From Sphaerotilus sp. (GTDB taxonomy: Bacteria > Pseudomonadota > Gammaproteobacteria > Burkholderiales > Burkholderiaceae_C): DNA of 51,488 bases. The stretch spans positions 1 to 51,488 of the forward strand of contig JAAFKB010000018.1 in NCBI GenBank assembly GCA_013299055.1, given 5' to 3'. Both the position numbers and the translations under genes were made by a program. Numbering within the stretch: position 1 is the stretch's first letter; each line of letters begins with the position of its first letter. Below are positions 26,930-37,790 of this stretch, in pieces. The notes below the pieces were generated by a model. The model had not been told where the DNA came from. It made no database searches and saw only the letters and a list, made by a program, of their open reading frames with translations.

Positions 26930-27664
26930 ATGGCATATGAACTTCATTACTGGCCGACCCTTCAGGGTCGAGGCGAATTCGTGCGGTTGGCGCTGGAGGC
27001 GGCGGGTGCGCCGTACACCGACGTGGCCCGTGGCGACGAGGCGGCGGGGCAGGGTCTGCCGGCGATGCTGCGCAACCTGCAGGACACCAAGGCCGTCCAG
27101 CCGCCGTTCGCGCCGCCGTTCCTGAAAGACGGCAGCGTCGTGATCGGGCAGACCGCGGTGATCCTGCACTACCTGGCGCTGGAGTGGAAACTGGTCGGGC
27201 GCAGCGAGCAGTCGCGGGTCTGGACGCAGCAGATCCAGCTCACCCTGGCCGACATGGTCAGTGAAGCGCACGACACGCACCATCCGATCGACCCCGGCCT
27301 GTACTACGAGGACCAGAAGCCCGAGGCACTGCGCCGCGCCCAGGCGTTCTGCACCACGCGCATGCCCAAGTACCTGCAGTGGTTCGAGCAGATCGTCGCC
27401 CGCAACCCGGCTGGCACGCGCTTTCTGGTGGGCGGCAAGATGAGCTACGCTGACCTGTCGCTGTTCCAGCTGATCGAGGGGCTGCGCTACGCCTTCCCGA
27501 AGGCGGCCGCCAGCGCCCTGTCCCGCACCCCGCTGATCGTGGACCTGCACGATCGGGTGGCGCAGGTGCCGCGCGTGGCAGCCTATCTGGCGAGCGAGCG
27601 GCGCATTCCGTTCAGCGAACAAGGCTTGTTCCGCCGTTATCCGGAGCTGGATCTGGTCACCTAG
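26930..27664 (+). CDS. Glutathione S-transferase family protein
   Basis: The protein has 244 residues from the ATG at 26930; an in-frame ATG at 26900 would add ten residues. The thioredoxin-like N-terminal domain (about 1-85) carries [22 protein letters not shown] with the tyrosine position typical of sigma-like GSTs. The [11 protein letters not shown] segment (about 70-80) matches the glutathione gamma-glutamyl-binding SNAIL/TRY loop. The all-helical C-terminal domain is present ([18 protein letters not shown]). The substrate is unknown. Its nearness to aromatic genes may mean detoxification or an isomerase step such as maleylacetoacetate isomerase, though the sequence is not the classic zeta form. 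Confidence 0.82.
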   Translation: MAYELHYWPTLQGRGEFVRLALEAAGAPYTDVARGDEAAGQGLPAMLRNLQDTKAVQPPFAPPFLKDGSVVIGQTAVILHYLALEWKLVGRSEQSRVWTQQIQLTLADMVSEAHDTHHPIDPGLYYEDQKPEALRRAQAFCTTRMPKYLQWFEQIVARNPAGTRFLVGGKMSYADLSLFQLIEGLRYAFPKAAASALSRTPLIVDLHDRVAQVPRVAAYLASERRIPFSEQGLFRRYPELDLVT

Positions 27665-27734
27665 GCGACCCCGGGTGTGCGGTGGCGGTGCTTCAATCAA
27701 CAGCATCCCACCGCAGATCCGCAGGAGCCAGAGC

Positions 27735-28976
<1,242 letters not shown>

Positions 28977-28992
28977 ACGCAGGAGGTTTTCC

Positions 28993-30069
28993 ATGCACCC
29001 CGACCTGTTCGACAACCCGATGGGCCTCATGGGCTTCGAGTTCGTCGAGTTCGCCTCGCCCACCCCCAACGTGCTGGAGCCGCTGTTCGCGCTGATGGGC
29101 TTCTCGCTTGTCGCCCGCCACCGCTCGAAGGACGTGGTGCTGTACCGCCAGGGCGAGATCAACTTCATCGTCAACCGCGAGCCGCGCAGCACGGCGGGCT
29201 ATTTCGCGGCGGAGCACGGCCCGTCCGCCTGCGGGCTGGCGTTCCGCGTCAAGGACTCGCACAAGGCGTATGCCCGCGCACTGGAATTGGGTGCGCAGCC
29301 GATCGAGATCCCCACGGGGCCGATGGAGCTGCGCCTGCCCGCGATCAAGGGCATCGGGGGCGCGCCGCTCTACCTGATCGACCGCTTCGAGGATGGCAAG
29401 TCGATCTATGACATCGACTTCGAGTTCCTCGACGGGGTGCCGCGCCGTCCGCAAGGCCACGGGCTGAAGCTGATCGACCACCTGACGCACAACGTCTACC
29501 GCGGTCGGATGGCGTTCTGGGCGGGGTTCTACGAAAAGCTCTTCAACTTCCGCGAGATCCGCTACTTCGATATCCAGGGCGAATACACGGGCCTCACCAG
29601 CAAGGCGATGACCGCGCCGGACGGCAAGATCCGCATCCCGCTGAACGAGGAATCCTCGCGTGGCGCAGGCCAGATCGAGGAGTTCCTGATGCAGTTCAAC
29701 GGCGAAGGCATCCAGCACGTCGCACTGCTGACCGACAACCTGGTCGACACCGTGGACCGGCTGGCGCTGGCCGGCGTGCCGCTGATGACGGCGCCGAACG
29801 CGGTGTACTACGAGATGCTGGACGAGCGCCTGCCCGGCCACGGCCAGCCCGTGGCGGAGCTGCAGACCCGCGGCATCCTGGTGGACGGCTCGACCGAAGG
29901 CGGACGGCCCCGGCTGCTGCTGCAGATCTTCTCGCGCACGCTGCTCGGGCCGGTGTTCTTCGAGTTCATCCAGCGCAGTGGCGACGACGGTTTCGGCGAG
30001 GGCAACTTCAAGGCGCTGTTCGAGTCGCTGGAGCGGGACCAGGTGCGGCGCGGCGTGCTGCAGGCGTGA
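28993..30069 (+). CDS. hppD: 4-hydroxyphenylpyruvate dioxygenase
   Basis: The protein has 358 residues, the usual bacterial length. AGGAGGT precedes the ATG at 28993. All iron ligands are present: H163 (LIDHLTHNV), H242 (GIQHVALLT) and E324 ([14 protein letters not shown]). These match H161, H240 and E322 of the Pseudomonas fluorescens enzyme. It converts 4-hydroxyphenylpyruvate to homogentisate in tyrosine breakdown. It gives a good in-window reference for the degenerate homologue at 15936-16823. The homogentisate dioxygenase gene is not in the window, although fahA is. Confidence 0.95.
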   Translation: MHPDLFDNPMGLMGFEFVEFASPTPNVLEPLFALMGFSLVARHRSKDVVLYRQGEINFIVNREPRSTAGYFAAEHGPSACGLAFRVKDSHKAYARALELGAQPIEIPTGPMELRLPAIKGIGGAPLYLIDRFEDGKSIYDIDFEFLDGVPRRPQGHGLKLIDHLTHNVYRGRMAFWAGFYEKLFNFREIRYFDIQGEYTGLTSKAMTAPDGKIRIPLNEESSRGAGQIEEFLMQFNGEGIQHVALLTDNLVDTVDRLALAGVPLMTAPNAVYYEMLDERLPGHGQPVAELQTRGILVDGSTEGGRPRLLLQIFSRTLLGPVFFEFIQRSGDDGFGEGNFKALFESLERDQVRRGVLQA

Positions 30070-30097
30070 ACGTGCCGTGGCGGGTGACAATCGCGGG

Positions 30098-30691
30098 ATG
30101 ACTGACATCGACAAGGGCACCAGCGCCCGCCTGCCCACACCCCACGGCGCATTCACCCTCACCGCGTATTTCGACCGCTCCACCGGCATCGAGCACCTCG
30201 CGCTGCACTGCGGCGACGTGGCTGGCGAGGAGCTGCTGGTGCGGGTCCATTCCGAGTGCCTGACGGGCGACATCTTCGGCTCGCTGCGCTGCGACTGCGG
30301 CCCGCAACTGCAGCTCGCCTTGCAGCGCATCGCCCAGGCCGGGCGTGGCATGGTGATCTACATGCGGGGCCATGAAGGGCGGGGCATCGGCATCGAGCAG
30401 AAGCTGCGCGCCTACAACCTGCAGGACCAGGGGATGGACACCGTGGAAGCCAATCTCGCGCTGGGCCACCCTGCCGACAGCCGCCGGTTCGAGGCGGCGG
30501 CGGCGATCCTGCGGGACATGGGCGTGCGCTCGGTCTGCCTGATGAGCAACAACCCGCTCAAGCTGCTGGCCTTGCAAGCCCAAGGCATCGCCATCGTGCA
30601 GCGCGAGCCGCACGAGATCGACGCCAACCCCGAGAACGCCGTCTACCTCGGCACCAAGCGGGACAAGCTCGGGCACCTGCTGCGGGGGTGA
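30098..30691 (+). CDS. ribA: GTP cyclohydrolase II
   Basis: The protein has 197 residues from the ATG at 30098. The three zinc cysteines are in RVHSECLTGDIFGSLRCDCG. The catalytic region reads YMRGHEGRGIGIEQKLRAYNLQDQG followed by DTVEAN, and SNNPLKLLAL is also conserved. RibA converts GTP to 2,5-diamino-6-ribosylamino-pyrimidinone phosphate, the first step of riboflavin synthesis. It is a single-domain enzyme, so DHBP synthase must be separate. No FMN riboswitch is seen in the 28-base gap after hppD. It is convergent with the nadC-like gene at four bases distance. Confidence 0.92.
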   Translation: MTDIDKGTSARLPTPHGAFTLTAYFDRSTGIEHLALHCGDVAGEELLVRVHSECLTGDIFGSLRCDCGPQLQLALQRIAQAGRGMVIYMRGHEGRGIGIEQKLRAYNLQDQGMDTVEANLALGHPADSRRFEAAAAILRDMGVRSVCLMSNNPLKLLALQAQGIAIVQREPHEIDANPENAVYLGTKRDKLGHLLRG

Positions 30692-30695
30692 TGGT

Positions 30696-31556
30696 TCAGG
30701 ACTTCACGATCTTCATCGTGATGTCCACCGCGCGCAGGTGCTTGGTGATCGAGCCCACGGCGACGCGGTCCACGCCAGTGTCCGCCAGCGTGCGCACCGT
30801 CTCCAGCGACGCACCGCCCGAGTACTCGACCAGCGTGCGCCCGCCGCAGTCGCGGTGCTCATGCACCATGCGCGCCACCGTCTTCACCAGCTCCAGTGGC
30901 AGGCTCTCCACCAACAGCAGGTCGATGTCCTCGTCCAGGGCAATGCGGGTGTCTTCCCGGGTGCGGATCTCGGCCATGATCGGCACGTTCAACCCTGTGG
31001 CCCGGGCGTGGTGGATCGCTTCGCGCAGGCCGCCGGCCGCCGCACTGTGGACATCCTCGATCAGGAAACCATCGTAGAGGCCCAGCCGGTGGTTCAGTCC
31101 GCCGCCGACCAGCACGGCGTACTTCTGTGCGCTGCGCAAGCCGGGCAGTGTCTGGCGCGTGTCGACGATGCGGGCACCGGTGCCGGCCACGGCATCCACG
31201 TAGCGGCGCACCGAGGTGGCGGTGCCGCTGAGGGTCTGCAGGAAGTTCAGCGCCGTGCGCTCGCCCGTGAGCAGGGCGCGCGGGCAGCCTGTCACCGTGC
31301 AGAGCAGCTCATCCGGCTGCACCCGGCTGCCTTCGGGGGCGGCCCAGGTCACGGACACCGTCGGGTCGATCATCTGGAACACGGCGTTGAACCAGGGCTG
31401 TCCGCACAGCACCGCTGCCTCACGGGTGGTCACGCGCGCGCTCACCGTGTGTCCACGGGGCAGCAGCACAGAGGTGACATCGCCGTGGCCGATATCCTCG
31501 GAGAGGGCTTGCTCGACGCACAGGCTCAGGTCGGCGGGCGCAGGGGTGGTGTTCAT
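30696..31556 (-). CDS. nadC: Nicotinate-nucleotide pyrophosphorylase (quinolinate phosphoribosyltransferase) family protein, divergent
   Basis: The protein has 286 residues. The QPRTase fold is clear (EDIGHGDVTS, LNFLQTLSGTAT, KYAVLVGGGLNHRLGLYD, GVDRVAVGSITK). Several normally invariant residues differ: DTRKT reads DTRQT, IKDNH reads IEDVH and the LDN aspartate region reads LLVES. The Arg of DTR and the His-Arg of NHR remain. It may still make nicotinate mononucleotide from quinolinate and PRPP with a modified site, or it may act on another ring acid, as the ModD branch probably does. It has its own likely promoter in the AT-richer gap at 31557-31700. Confidence 0.75.
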   Translation of the reverse strand: MNTTPAPADLSLCVEQALSEDIGHGDVTSVLLPRGHTVSARVTTREAAVLCGQPWFNAVFQMIDPTVSVTWAAPEGSRVQPDELLCTVTGCPRALLTGERTALNFLQTLSGTATSVRRYVDAVAGTGARIVDTRQTLPGLRSAQKYAVLVGGGLNHRLGLYDGFLIEDVHSAAAGGLREAIHHARATGLNVPIMAEIRTREDTRIALDEDIDLLLVESLPLELVKTVARMVHEHRDCGGRTLVEYSGGASLETVRTLADTGVDRVAVGSITKHLRAVDITMKIVKS

Positions 31557-31693
31557 CGGGGCGTGGTCCAGTGGGGCATCGTGGGAGCGGGCAGGAGAGG
31601 ATTTTCACCGCAATCGGCACAGGTGACGGATAGATGCACCAGCACCCAGTTAAGCTACTAACGGCAAAGCTATTGCAGATGGAGGAGAACACA

Positions 31694-31708
31694 ACAAGTA
31701 CGTCTTGT
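31694..31708. repeat. Short inverted repeat upstream of the recombinase-like gene
   Basis: ACAAG (31694-31698) and CTTGT (31704-31708) are inverted copies around TACGT, in the AT-richer 153-base gap between the nadC-like gene and the recombinase-like gene. A looser GTTA/TAAC pair lies near 31650. The spacer may be a promoter/operator region. I see no longer repeats. Confidence 0.3.
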
Positions 31709-31745
31709 CTTGGAGAAAGATGATGTTTTCGTTAGTATCAATTCC

Positions 31746-32870
31746 ATGCCGAAATCCAAGCTCCAGCCCGTCCAATGCAGCACGCCCGCATCCGATTCCC
31801 TGCCACTGTTTGCCCCTGAGGATGGGGACACCTTGGCGACAGCCCTGCACGACCAGTTCACCGCCTGGCTGGCGTCTGCGCCGGGACGTGGCGCTTCGGG
31901 GCAGCAGGGCGCGCTGCGCGAGGAGTCGGCGCAGATCTACGCGGACATGTGGCAAGCCTTCGTCGCCTACTGCGCACCTCTGGACAAAGCGCAGGGCGTG
32001 CGGCACGTCCATCTCGATCCACGCGCAGGACTGAACCGGACAGATCTCGTCGATTTCCTCGCATTCGCCGCCATCCGCCCCCAGCGCCAGACCCGCACCG
32101 GCCGCCCCCAGACCGAGCTGACACCGCGCTACGCCTGGAGACTCCTGCAGCTCATCGACCGCGTGCTCAACCACGCCCGCGAAGCGCAGCAGCAAGAGCC
32201 GGTCGAGGCCGCTGCGCTGCTCATGCAGGAAGCCCCGTACCGCTACGCCAATGCTGCCGCGCTCACGCCTGTGCCGGATGCACTCACCCAGGCGCAGTCC
32301 GAAGCCTTGCTGGCGCACTGCACCGAGATCACCGCCGTGGACGTGTCCCGCAGCGCCACCTGGAAGACGATCCGCGACCGCACGGCCGTGGCGCTGATGC
32401 TGGGAGCCGGACTGGCACCGGGGCAGGTACGGATGCTGACGCTGGTGGATGTGACGATCGAAGGCGGCATGGAGCCCGGTGTGCCCTGGCGGTTGTCGGT
32501 GGCGGCGGACGGCAGCTCCGCCGCACACCAGGTGCCCATCGCACCATGGGCAGCGCGTCAGTTGCGGTTCTGGCTGCACGTCCGGGCCGCGCAGTCCGAG
32601 GCCATGGCGCAGTCGGCCTGGGTGTTCGTCTCGACGACCGCCGGCAAGCCGTGGTCACACCCTGCCTGCCACCGGGCCGCCGTGGGCGTGATGGAGGCGG
32701 CAGGCATCGAGGGCGGGGCACCGTTCCGGTTGCGGCACACCTTCGCGGTGCGGCAGTTGCTCAACGGCCAGTCGGAAGCGGATGTGGCCCGCTGGATGGG
32801 CTACGCCGACACCGGCCCGATGAAGCGGTATCGCCATGTACTGGCGGCGCCGGAGTCCGGCATCGTCTGA
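31746..32870 (+). CDS. Tyrosine-recombinase-like protein with a degenerate catalytic set
   Basis: The protein has 374 residues from the ATG at 31746; a TTG at 31710 would add 12. A SAM-like N-terminal DNA-binding region (about 55-150) precedes a phage-integrase-type catalytic domain (about 190-365). The nucleophile tyrosine in MKRYRHV and one arginine in FRLRHTFAVRQL remain. The first arginine (TGLR in active enzymes) is alanine in AGLAPGQVR, the HxxR histidine is phenylalanine and the GH histidine is tyrosine in MGYAD. It is probably inactive or much altered as a recombinase and may be a DNA-binding remnant with a new role. No attachment sites or other mobile genes are nearby. Confidence 0.72.
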   Translation: MPKSKLQPVQCSTPASDSLPLFAPEDGDTLATALHDQFTAWLASAPGRGASGQQGALREESAQIYADMWQAFVAYCAPLDKAQGVRHVHLDPRAGLNRTDLVDFLAFAAIRPQRQTRTGRPQTELTPRYAWRLLQLIDRVLNHAREAQQQEPVEAAALLMQEAPYRYANAAALTPVPDALTQAQSEALLAHCTEITAVDVSRSATWKTIRDRTAVALMLGAGLAPGQVRMLTLVDVTIEGGMEPGVPWRLSVAADGSSAAHQVPIAPWAARQLRFWLHVRAAQSEAMAQSAWVFVSTTAGKPWSHPACHRAAVGVMEAAGIEGGAPFRLRHTFAVRQLLNGQSEADVARWMGYADTGPMKRYRHVLAAPESGIV

Positions 32871-32892
32871 CACCCAGCGAGGCGGCTGCGGC

Positions 32893-34395
32893 TCAGGGCC
32901 GGGTCTGTTCGCAGCGTGTCAGCCGGTCGAATTCCTGGCGGGCGGCGGTGCTGGCATGGCGCGCGAACTGGTGCTGCAGCCGTGCCAGTTGGCGCATGCG
33001 CAGGAGCTTGTCGAACTGGGTGAGCTGGCGGTCCAGCGCCTGCTGGTCGCGGGCAATCTGGGCCTGGCGCTCCTGGCGGGCCACCAGCGTAGGGTAGGTG
33101 GCGGTCTGCGCGACCAGGAATGCCTGCGCCGCACCGACATCGTGCGCCAGAAACCGCGCATAGGCGACGGTGTGCGGATGCGCCGCAGCAGGCCAGCGTT
33201 GGGCCAATGCGCGACGCAGGGTGGTTTGCAGGCGCTCGATGTCGCCGTCCAGCCGCTGCGATTCCTCGGCCAGCCGCTGCAGCCGGGTGGTCATCTCCTG
33301 CTGGCGTATCCCCAGTGCATCGAGCAGCGGTTGACCGCGCAACGGCAGCCGCAGCCGCTCCGCCAGCGCCATGGCGACCCGGCCGTACAGGTTGTCCGGC
33401 TCGCTGCTGGTGTCCAGATAGCGCAGCCACAGCGGCTGCCAGCGTTCCAGATACGTTTCGGACGAGGCACGGGGCAGGTCGGCGCTGTCGCCTTCGATGA
33501 CGGCGTGCAGGTGCGCCTCGTGCAGCGTCACGCTGCGATCGCCGTCCAGATCGGGTGAGCGGCGCAGTGGGATGCCAGTGCGACTGCGGCCAGCCAATGC
33601 GGCAAAGAAGTGGCTGGCATAGGGCTGGATGTCGTCGGACAAGGTCGGCGTGGCGCGGGGGCTGTCGCAGGCGCCGCCGAGGTGGTCGACCGGCTCGGCC
33701 GTGAACACGCAGCTGTTGGACGGACCCAGTGTCGACACGTCCCGTGCCTCGGGCCGCACCAGCCGCTGGAAGGCGCCCGCGTGACACTGCGTGACCACAA
33801 AGCGCAGCGGCGCGCTGGCGGGTGCGCGGCGGCTGAGGCGCTCCAGTTCGCGCACCGTCAGGGCCGTGTTGTCCCACAGCTGCAGCGCGCTGGCAGCGGC
33901 GTCCTCGGGATGGAGGCGGATGGTCCCCGTGTAGAACAGCAGCCCCCGGTCAGTGGGTGCCAGAGACCGGAAGGCCTTGTCGAGCGTGGCCGCCAGCGTG
34001 TCGGCACGGGCTCCTGCCGCGGAGGCACCCACCCGCGGGCGGCGCGACATGACGGCGTTGTAGCCCTGCTGCCCGAATACGCGGGCCAGAGGTTGCAGCG
34101 GGAGCGTGTGGTCGGCGACCGGCGGACGTGGAATGGACGTCACTTCTCCTGGCACAGGCACAGGATCGGCGGCAATGGTCTGCAGATTGCCCGCCGCGGG
34201 CGTGCTGCGCAGGATGTCGGCGACCCAGAGCGCCGTGGTCTCCGGGCGACTGGCGGGAGTACGGGGATCGGCTTCCCCGGCGATCAGCCAGGCGCTGCTG
34301 GCGGACAGCGCGGGGGAGGCCATCGACACCGCGGCCAGCCATGCGCCGCACCACAGCCAATGCCGACGGGGGCCAGAGGAGACGGGTTCAGTCAT
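32893..34395 (-). CDS. Secreted caspase/legumain-like cysteine peptidase-fold protein
   Basis: The protein has 500 residues with a signal peptide (about 1-32). The caspase-like core (about 95-290) has the catalytic cysteine region [12 protein letters not shown]. The place of the usual SGHG histidine reads [10 protein letters not shown], so the histidine is missing or shifted. [14 protein letters not shown] (about 284-297) looks like an EF-hand-type calcium loop that accompanies this family. The C-terminal 130 residues are a long charged coiled coil. The start overlaps the end of the upstream membrane-protein gene by eight bases, so the two are coupled. Activity is doubtful; a scaffold or pseudo-peptidase role is possible. 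Confidence 0.68.
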   Translation of the reverse strand: MTEPVSSGPRRHWLWCGAWLAAVSMASPALSASSAWLIAGEADPRTPASRPETTALWVADILRSTPAAGNLQTIAADPVPVPGEVTSIPRPPVADHTLPLQPLARVFGQQGYNAVMSRRPRVGASAAGARADTLAATLDKAFRSLAPTDRGLLFYTGTIRLHPEDAAASALQLWDNTALTVRELERLSRRAPASAPLRFVVTQCHAGAFQRLVRPEARDVSTLGPSNSCVFTAEPVDHLGGACDSPRATPTLSDDIQPYASHFFAALAGRSRTGIPLRRSPDLDGDRSVTLHEAHLHAVIEGDSADLPRASSETYLERWQPLWLRYLDTSSEPDNLYGRVAMALAERLRLPLRGQPLLDALGIRQQEMTTRLQRLAEESQRLDGDIERLQTTLRRALAQRWPAAAHPHTVAYARFLAHDVGAAQAFLVAQTATYPTLVARQERQAQIARDQQALDRQLTQFDKLLRMRQLARLQHQFARHASTAARQEFDRLTRCEQTRP

Positions 34396-34957
34396 CGGCG
34401 GGTTGGGTGGTGGGGGCGTCGTGGCGCATCACGGTGGTGGCGGGGCCGGCGGGACGGACGGCGGGAGGTCGCGGCGGCGGCGGCGGCAGGACGGTCTGGG
34501 CCAGCGGCGGCACGGGGCGGCGGCGCAACACCCTCGGGCGCGGGCGGTGGGTGAGTGCCGCGTAGAGGCCGCCCGTGACCAGCGCCACGGCACCGAGCAC
34601 GAGTGCCGTCGGCTGGTGCCAGGCCACGCCTGCCCAGTCCGCCAGCGCCAGCGCCCCGGCGCCGCAGAGCAGACCCAGCAGCACGCAAGTCCGCCGCGCC
34701 GCCCGGCCGCCCACCAGCACGCCGGACAGCCAGGCCACGGTCCCGACCGCATACAGACCCGCCAGCAGCACACCCAGATCGGACAGGCCCGGCCAGAGCC
34801 AGTCCGACCGCGTGCGCAATCTCCAGTCCTGCAGCAGCACCGCATCGCCCAGCAGCCAGTCGACCGCCGCCAACCCCACTCCCAGCAGCAGCCAGGCCAG
34901 CCACGGCAGCAGCAGCCACGCCAGCACGGCCCGGCGGTGTATCCAGCGGTCGATCAA
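34388..34957 (-). CDS. Membrane protein with a Pro/Arg-rich C-terminal tail, unknown
   Basis: The protein has 189 residues if started at the TTG at 34957, which has AAGGGAGA six bases upstream and no competing ATG. It shows four to five hydrophobic helices (about residues 12-36, 60-80, 92-112, 117-135). A cytoplasmic tail rich in proline and arginine follows (about 137-175). It is translationally coupled to the caspase-like gene that follows, so the products probably work together at the envelope. I do not recognise the family. Confidence 0.6.
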   Translation of the reverse strand: MIDRWIHRRAVLAWLLLPWLAWLLLGVGLAAVDWLLGDAVLLQDWRLRTRSDWLWPGLSDLGVLLAGLYAVGTVAWLSGVLVGGRAARRTCVLLGLLCGAGALALADWAGVAWHQPTALVLGAVALVTGGLYAALTHRPRPRVLRRRPVPPLAQTVLPPPPPRPPAVRPAGPATTVMRHDAPTTQPADD

Positions 34958-35074
34958 CGGTGGTCTCCCTTGAAAAACGCCAATATTCTCACATTCGGCG
35001 AGGACGACTGGCAGCATCTGACTGCGCTATCGTGTGCGCCAAGCCCGAATGGGCATGGAAACAGGTGCCACGAC

Positions 35075-35611
35075 ATGACGCAGCGCGAGATTCTGAAAAT
35101 GGGCGACCCCCGGTTGTGGCGGGTGGCCCAGCCCGTCGAGACCTTCGACACCCCCGTCCTGCACACGTTGGTCGCGGATCTGTTCGAGACCATGGAGGCG
35201 GTGCAAGGCGCGGGACTGGCCGCACCACAGATCGGCGTGGACCTGGCCGTGGTGATCTTTGGCTTTGGCCGCAACCTGCGCTATCCGGACGCACCACCGG
35301 TCCCCCGCACCGTGCTGGTCAACCCCACCATCACGCCGCTGTCGGAGGAGGAGGAAGAGGGCTGGGAGGGTTGTCTGTCGGTGCCGGGGCTGCGGGGTGT
35401 CGTGCCGCGCTGGTCGCGCATCCGCTACACCGGCTGGGACGCCAGCGGCCAGCCCATCGACCGCGAGGCCAGCGGCTTCCACGCCCGTGTGGTGCAGCAT
35501 GAATGCGACCACCTCGTCGGCAAGCTCTACCCGATGCGCATCCGCGATTTCAGCCGCTTCGGCTACACGGACGTGCTGTTCCCCGGACTGGACGCTCAGG
35601 ACGACGACTGA
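35075..35611 (+). CDS. def: Peptide deformylase
   Basis: The protein has 178 residues. All three active-site motifs are seen: [10 protein letters not shown] (about 46-55), EGCLSVPG (about 98-105) and HECDH (about 143-147), giving the cysteine and two histidines that hold Fe(II) plus the catalytic glutamate. It removes the formyl group from nascent protein N-termini. It is not next to fmt, the usual partner, so it may be a second deformylase. Its last 16 bases overlap the convergent SPFH gene. Confidence 0.94.
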   Translation: MTQREILKMGDPRLWRVAQPVETFDTPVLHTLVADLFETMEAVQGAGLAAPQIGVDLAVVIFGFGRNLRYPDAPPVPRTVLVNPTITPLSEEEEEGWEGCLSVPGLRGVVPRWSRIRYTGWDASGQPIDREASGFHARVVQHECDHLVGKLYPMRIRDFSRFGYTDVLFPGLDAQDDD

Positions 35612-36537
35612 TCGGCGGCGGCAGTGCCTGCCGCGGGCTTGCGCATCAGGGCCATCGCGGTGCCGATCAGCCCGGCCACTTCGCTCATGTTGCCGGGCAC
35701 GATCATCGTGTTGTTCTTCTGCGCGAGCTGGGCGTAGGCATCGACCGCCTTTTCCGCGACCTTCAGCTGCACCGCTTCGGCGCCGCCGGGCTGCTGGATG
35801 GCGCTGGCGATCTTGCGGATGGCGTCGGCTGTCGCGTCGGCCACGGCGGTGATCGCGGCGGCTTCCCCGTTGGCCTTGTTGATCTCGGCCTGCTTCTCGC
35901 CCTCGGAGCGGGCGATGAAGGACTCGCGCTGGCCATTGGCGATGTTGATCTGCTCCTGCTTGCGGCCCTCGGAGGCGGCGATCAGGGCGCGCTTTTCCCG
36001 CTCGGCGGTGATCTGCTGCTGCATGGCGTGCAGGATCTCGTTCGGCGGCGTCAGATCCTTGATCTCGTAGCGCAGCACCTTGACGCCCCAGTTCAGCGCC
36101 GCCTCGTCCAGCGAGGCCACCACCGAAGCGTTGATGATCTCGCGCTCCTCGAAGGTGCGGTCCAGCTCCATCTTGCCGATCACCGAACGCAGCGTCGTCT
36201 GCGAGAGCTGGGTGATGGCGCTCACGTAGTCGGACGAGCCGTAGCTGGCGCGCATGGGGTCCGTCACCTGGAAGTAGAGGATGCCGTCCACCTTGAGCTG
36301 CGTGTTGTCGCGCGTGATGCAGACCTGGCTCGGCACATCGAGCGGGATTTCCTTGAGCGAATGCCGGTAAGCCACCCGGTCCACGAAGGGGATCAGGAAA
36401 TTCAGGCCCGGCGACAGGGTGCCGTGGAACTTGCCGAGGCGCTCGATCACCCAGGCGTTCTGCTGCGGCACGACCTTGAGCGATCGGGCGACGAAGAGGA
36501 TCGCCACGACCAGAACGACCAGCGCGAACATGTCCAT
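35596..36537 (-). CDS. SPFH/band-7 stomatin-like membrane protein (QmcA-type)
   Basis: The protein has 313 residues. One N-terminal membrane helix (about 3-18) is followed by the band-7 domain (about 20-190, with [28 protein letters not shown]) and a long Ala/Glu-rich coiled coil (about 190-275). It forms membrane microdomain assemblies with its NfeD partner, encoded just upstream. AAGGAG lies upstream of the ATG. The spacer to the NfeD gene is 27 bases. Confidence 0.9.
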   Translation of the reverse strand: MDMFALVVLVVAILFVARSLKVVPQQNAWVIERLGKFHGTLSPGLNFLIPFVDRVAYRHSLKEIPLDVPSQVCITRDNTQLKVDGILYFQVTDPMRASYGSSDYVSAITQLSQTTLRSVIGKMELDRTFEEREIINASVVASLDEAALNWGVKVLRYEIKDLTPPNEILHAMQQQITAEREKRALIAASEGRKQEQINIANGQRESFIARSEGEKQAEINKANGEAAAITAVADATADAIRKIASAIQQPGGAEAVQLKVAEKAVDAYAQLAQKNNTMIVPGNMSEVAGLIGTAMALMRKPAAGTAAADQSSS

Positions 36538-36564
36538 GTGGAGACTCCTTGTGTCCTGATGGGA

Positions 36565-37032
36565 TCAGGCGGGCGGATGTGGCGTCGCGGTGTTGCCCAG
36601 CACGAGCCGGGTACCTTCGATCGCCAGGATGGTGAACTCTCCGGGGCCGGGTGGTGGTGCGCCCATGCTGCCTTGCCAGCGGGCCTGCCAGGGCGCACCG
36701 CGGTAGTGAACGCTGGTCTGGTGGTCCGGGCTCCAGTGCGTGACCTGCACGCGCTGGCCGATGTCCAGATCGAGTCCGGCGGATGGACCTGCAGCCGTTG
36801 CGGTGCTGCGGCTGCGCCACCGCCACAGCAGCATGGCCACCCCACCGACCGTGGCACAGGTCAGCAGCTGTGCCGACAGTGGCGCCCCGAGATGGGCCGC
36901 CACACCCGCCGCCGCCATGCCCAGGGACAGCAGCATCAGGTACACCGTCCCCGTCAGCAGCTCGGCGCCGAGCACGACACCCGCGGCGATCCACCAGAGC
37001 AGGGAGGCGTTCATGTCGATCATGTCGCTCAT
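36565..37032 (-). CDS. NfeD-family membrane protein
   Basis: The protein has 155 residues from the ATG at 37032, which overlaps the bpt stop by four bases (ATGA). Two or three helices (about 10-70) precede a C-terminal OB-fold domain (about 85-150, [28 protein letters not shown]), the short NfeD layout. NfeD proteins partner with SPFH proteins, and the SPFH gene follows. Alternative in-frame ATGs exist at 37023 and 37014. Confidence 0.85.
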   Translation of the reverse strand: MSDMIDMNASLLWWIAAGVVLGAELLTGTVYLMLLSLGMAAAGVAAHLGAPLSAQLLTCATVGGVAMLLWRWRSRSTATAAGPSAGLDLDIGQRVQVTHWSPDHQTSVHYRGAPWQARWQGSMGAPPPGPGEFTILAIEGTRLVLGNTATPHPPA

Positions 37033-37790
37033 GTCACGAGTGTAGGCTGCTCGCTGGTGCGGCGCCACTGCCCCGCCACCAGCACCTCGCTCGGCTGGAA
37101 CTGCGCCTTGTAGCGCATCTTGGGGCTGTGCTCGATCCAGTAGCCGAGGTAGGCGAACGGCAAGTGCAGCGCCCGTGCCTGCTCGATCTGCCACAGCACG
37201 TTGAAGGTGCCATAGCTGGCCGCGTCGTCCGGCTCGTAGAAGGTGTAGACCGCGGACAGCCCGTCGTTGAGCACGTCGAGGATGGACACCATCTTCAGGG
37301 TACCTGGTGTCCCGTCCGGGGCTGCGGGGCTGCGGAACTCGACCAGCCGCGAATTCACCCGGCTCTGCAGCAGGAACTGGGTGTACTGGTCCACCGAGTC
37401 CTGGTCCATGCCACCGCCGCTGTGCCGGGTGGTCTGGTACTTGAGGTAGAGCGCGTAATGCTCCGGCACAAAGCGCAGCCGGGTCACGCTGATCTGCAGA
37501 TCCTGGTGGTCTCGCCACGCACGGCGCTGGCTGCGGTTGGGTTTGAACTCGCCAACCGGCACCCGCAGTGGCAGGCAGGCCTGGCAGCCATCGCAATACG
37601 GGCGGTAGGTGAACAGCCCGCTACGCCGAAAACCGGCGGCGACCAGCCCGGAGTAGGTGTCCGCGTTGATCAGGTGCGACGGCGTGGCGACCTGCGACCG
37701 CGCCATGCGCCCGTCGAGGTAGCTGCAGGCATACGGCGCCGTGGCGTAGAACTGGAGTTCGGCGAGCGGGAGATCCTGGGGATGTGTCAC
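37029..37790 (-). CDS. bpt: Aspartate/glutamate leucyltransferase
   Basis: The protein has 253 residues from the GTG at 37790, which overlaps the aat stop by four bases (GTGA). The ATE-type N-terminal domain has the conserved cysteines in [18 protein letters not shown]. The C-terminal GNAT-like domain has [19 protein letters not shown] and [19 protein letters not shown]. Bpt adds leucine from leucyl-tRNA to N-terminal Asp or Glu, marking proteins for ClpAP degradation. It is directly coupled to aat, the other N-degron transferase. Confidence 0.94.
   Translation of the reverse strand: MTHPQDLPLAELQFYATAPYACSYLDGRMARSQVATPSHLINADTYSGLVAAGFRRSGLFTYRPYCDGCQACLPLRVPVGEFKPNRSQRRAWRDHQDLQISVTRLRFVPEHYALYLKYQTTRHSGGGMDQDSVDQYTQFLLQSRVNSRLVEFRSPAAPDGTPGTLKMVSILDVLNDGLSAVYTFYEPDDAASYGTFNVLWQIEQARALHLPFAYLGYWIEHSPKMRYKAQFQPSEVLVAGQWRRTSEQPTLVT

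Noticed and set aside
30070..30097. FMN riboswitch before ribA
   Set aside because: The gap is only 28 bases and has no conserved riboswitch elements.
31557..32870. Integrated element with attachment sites around the recombinase-like gene
   Set aside because: No tRNA, no flanking direct repeats and no other mobile genes were found; the recombinase lacks most catalytic residues.
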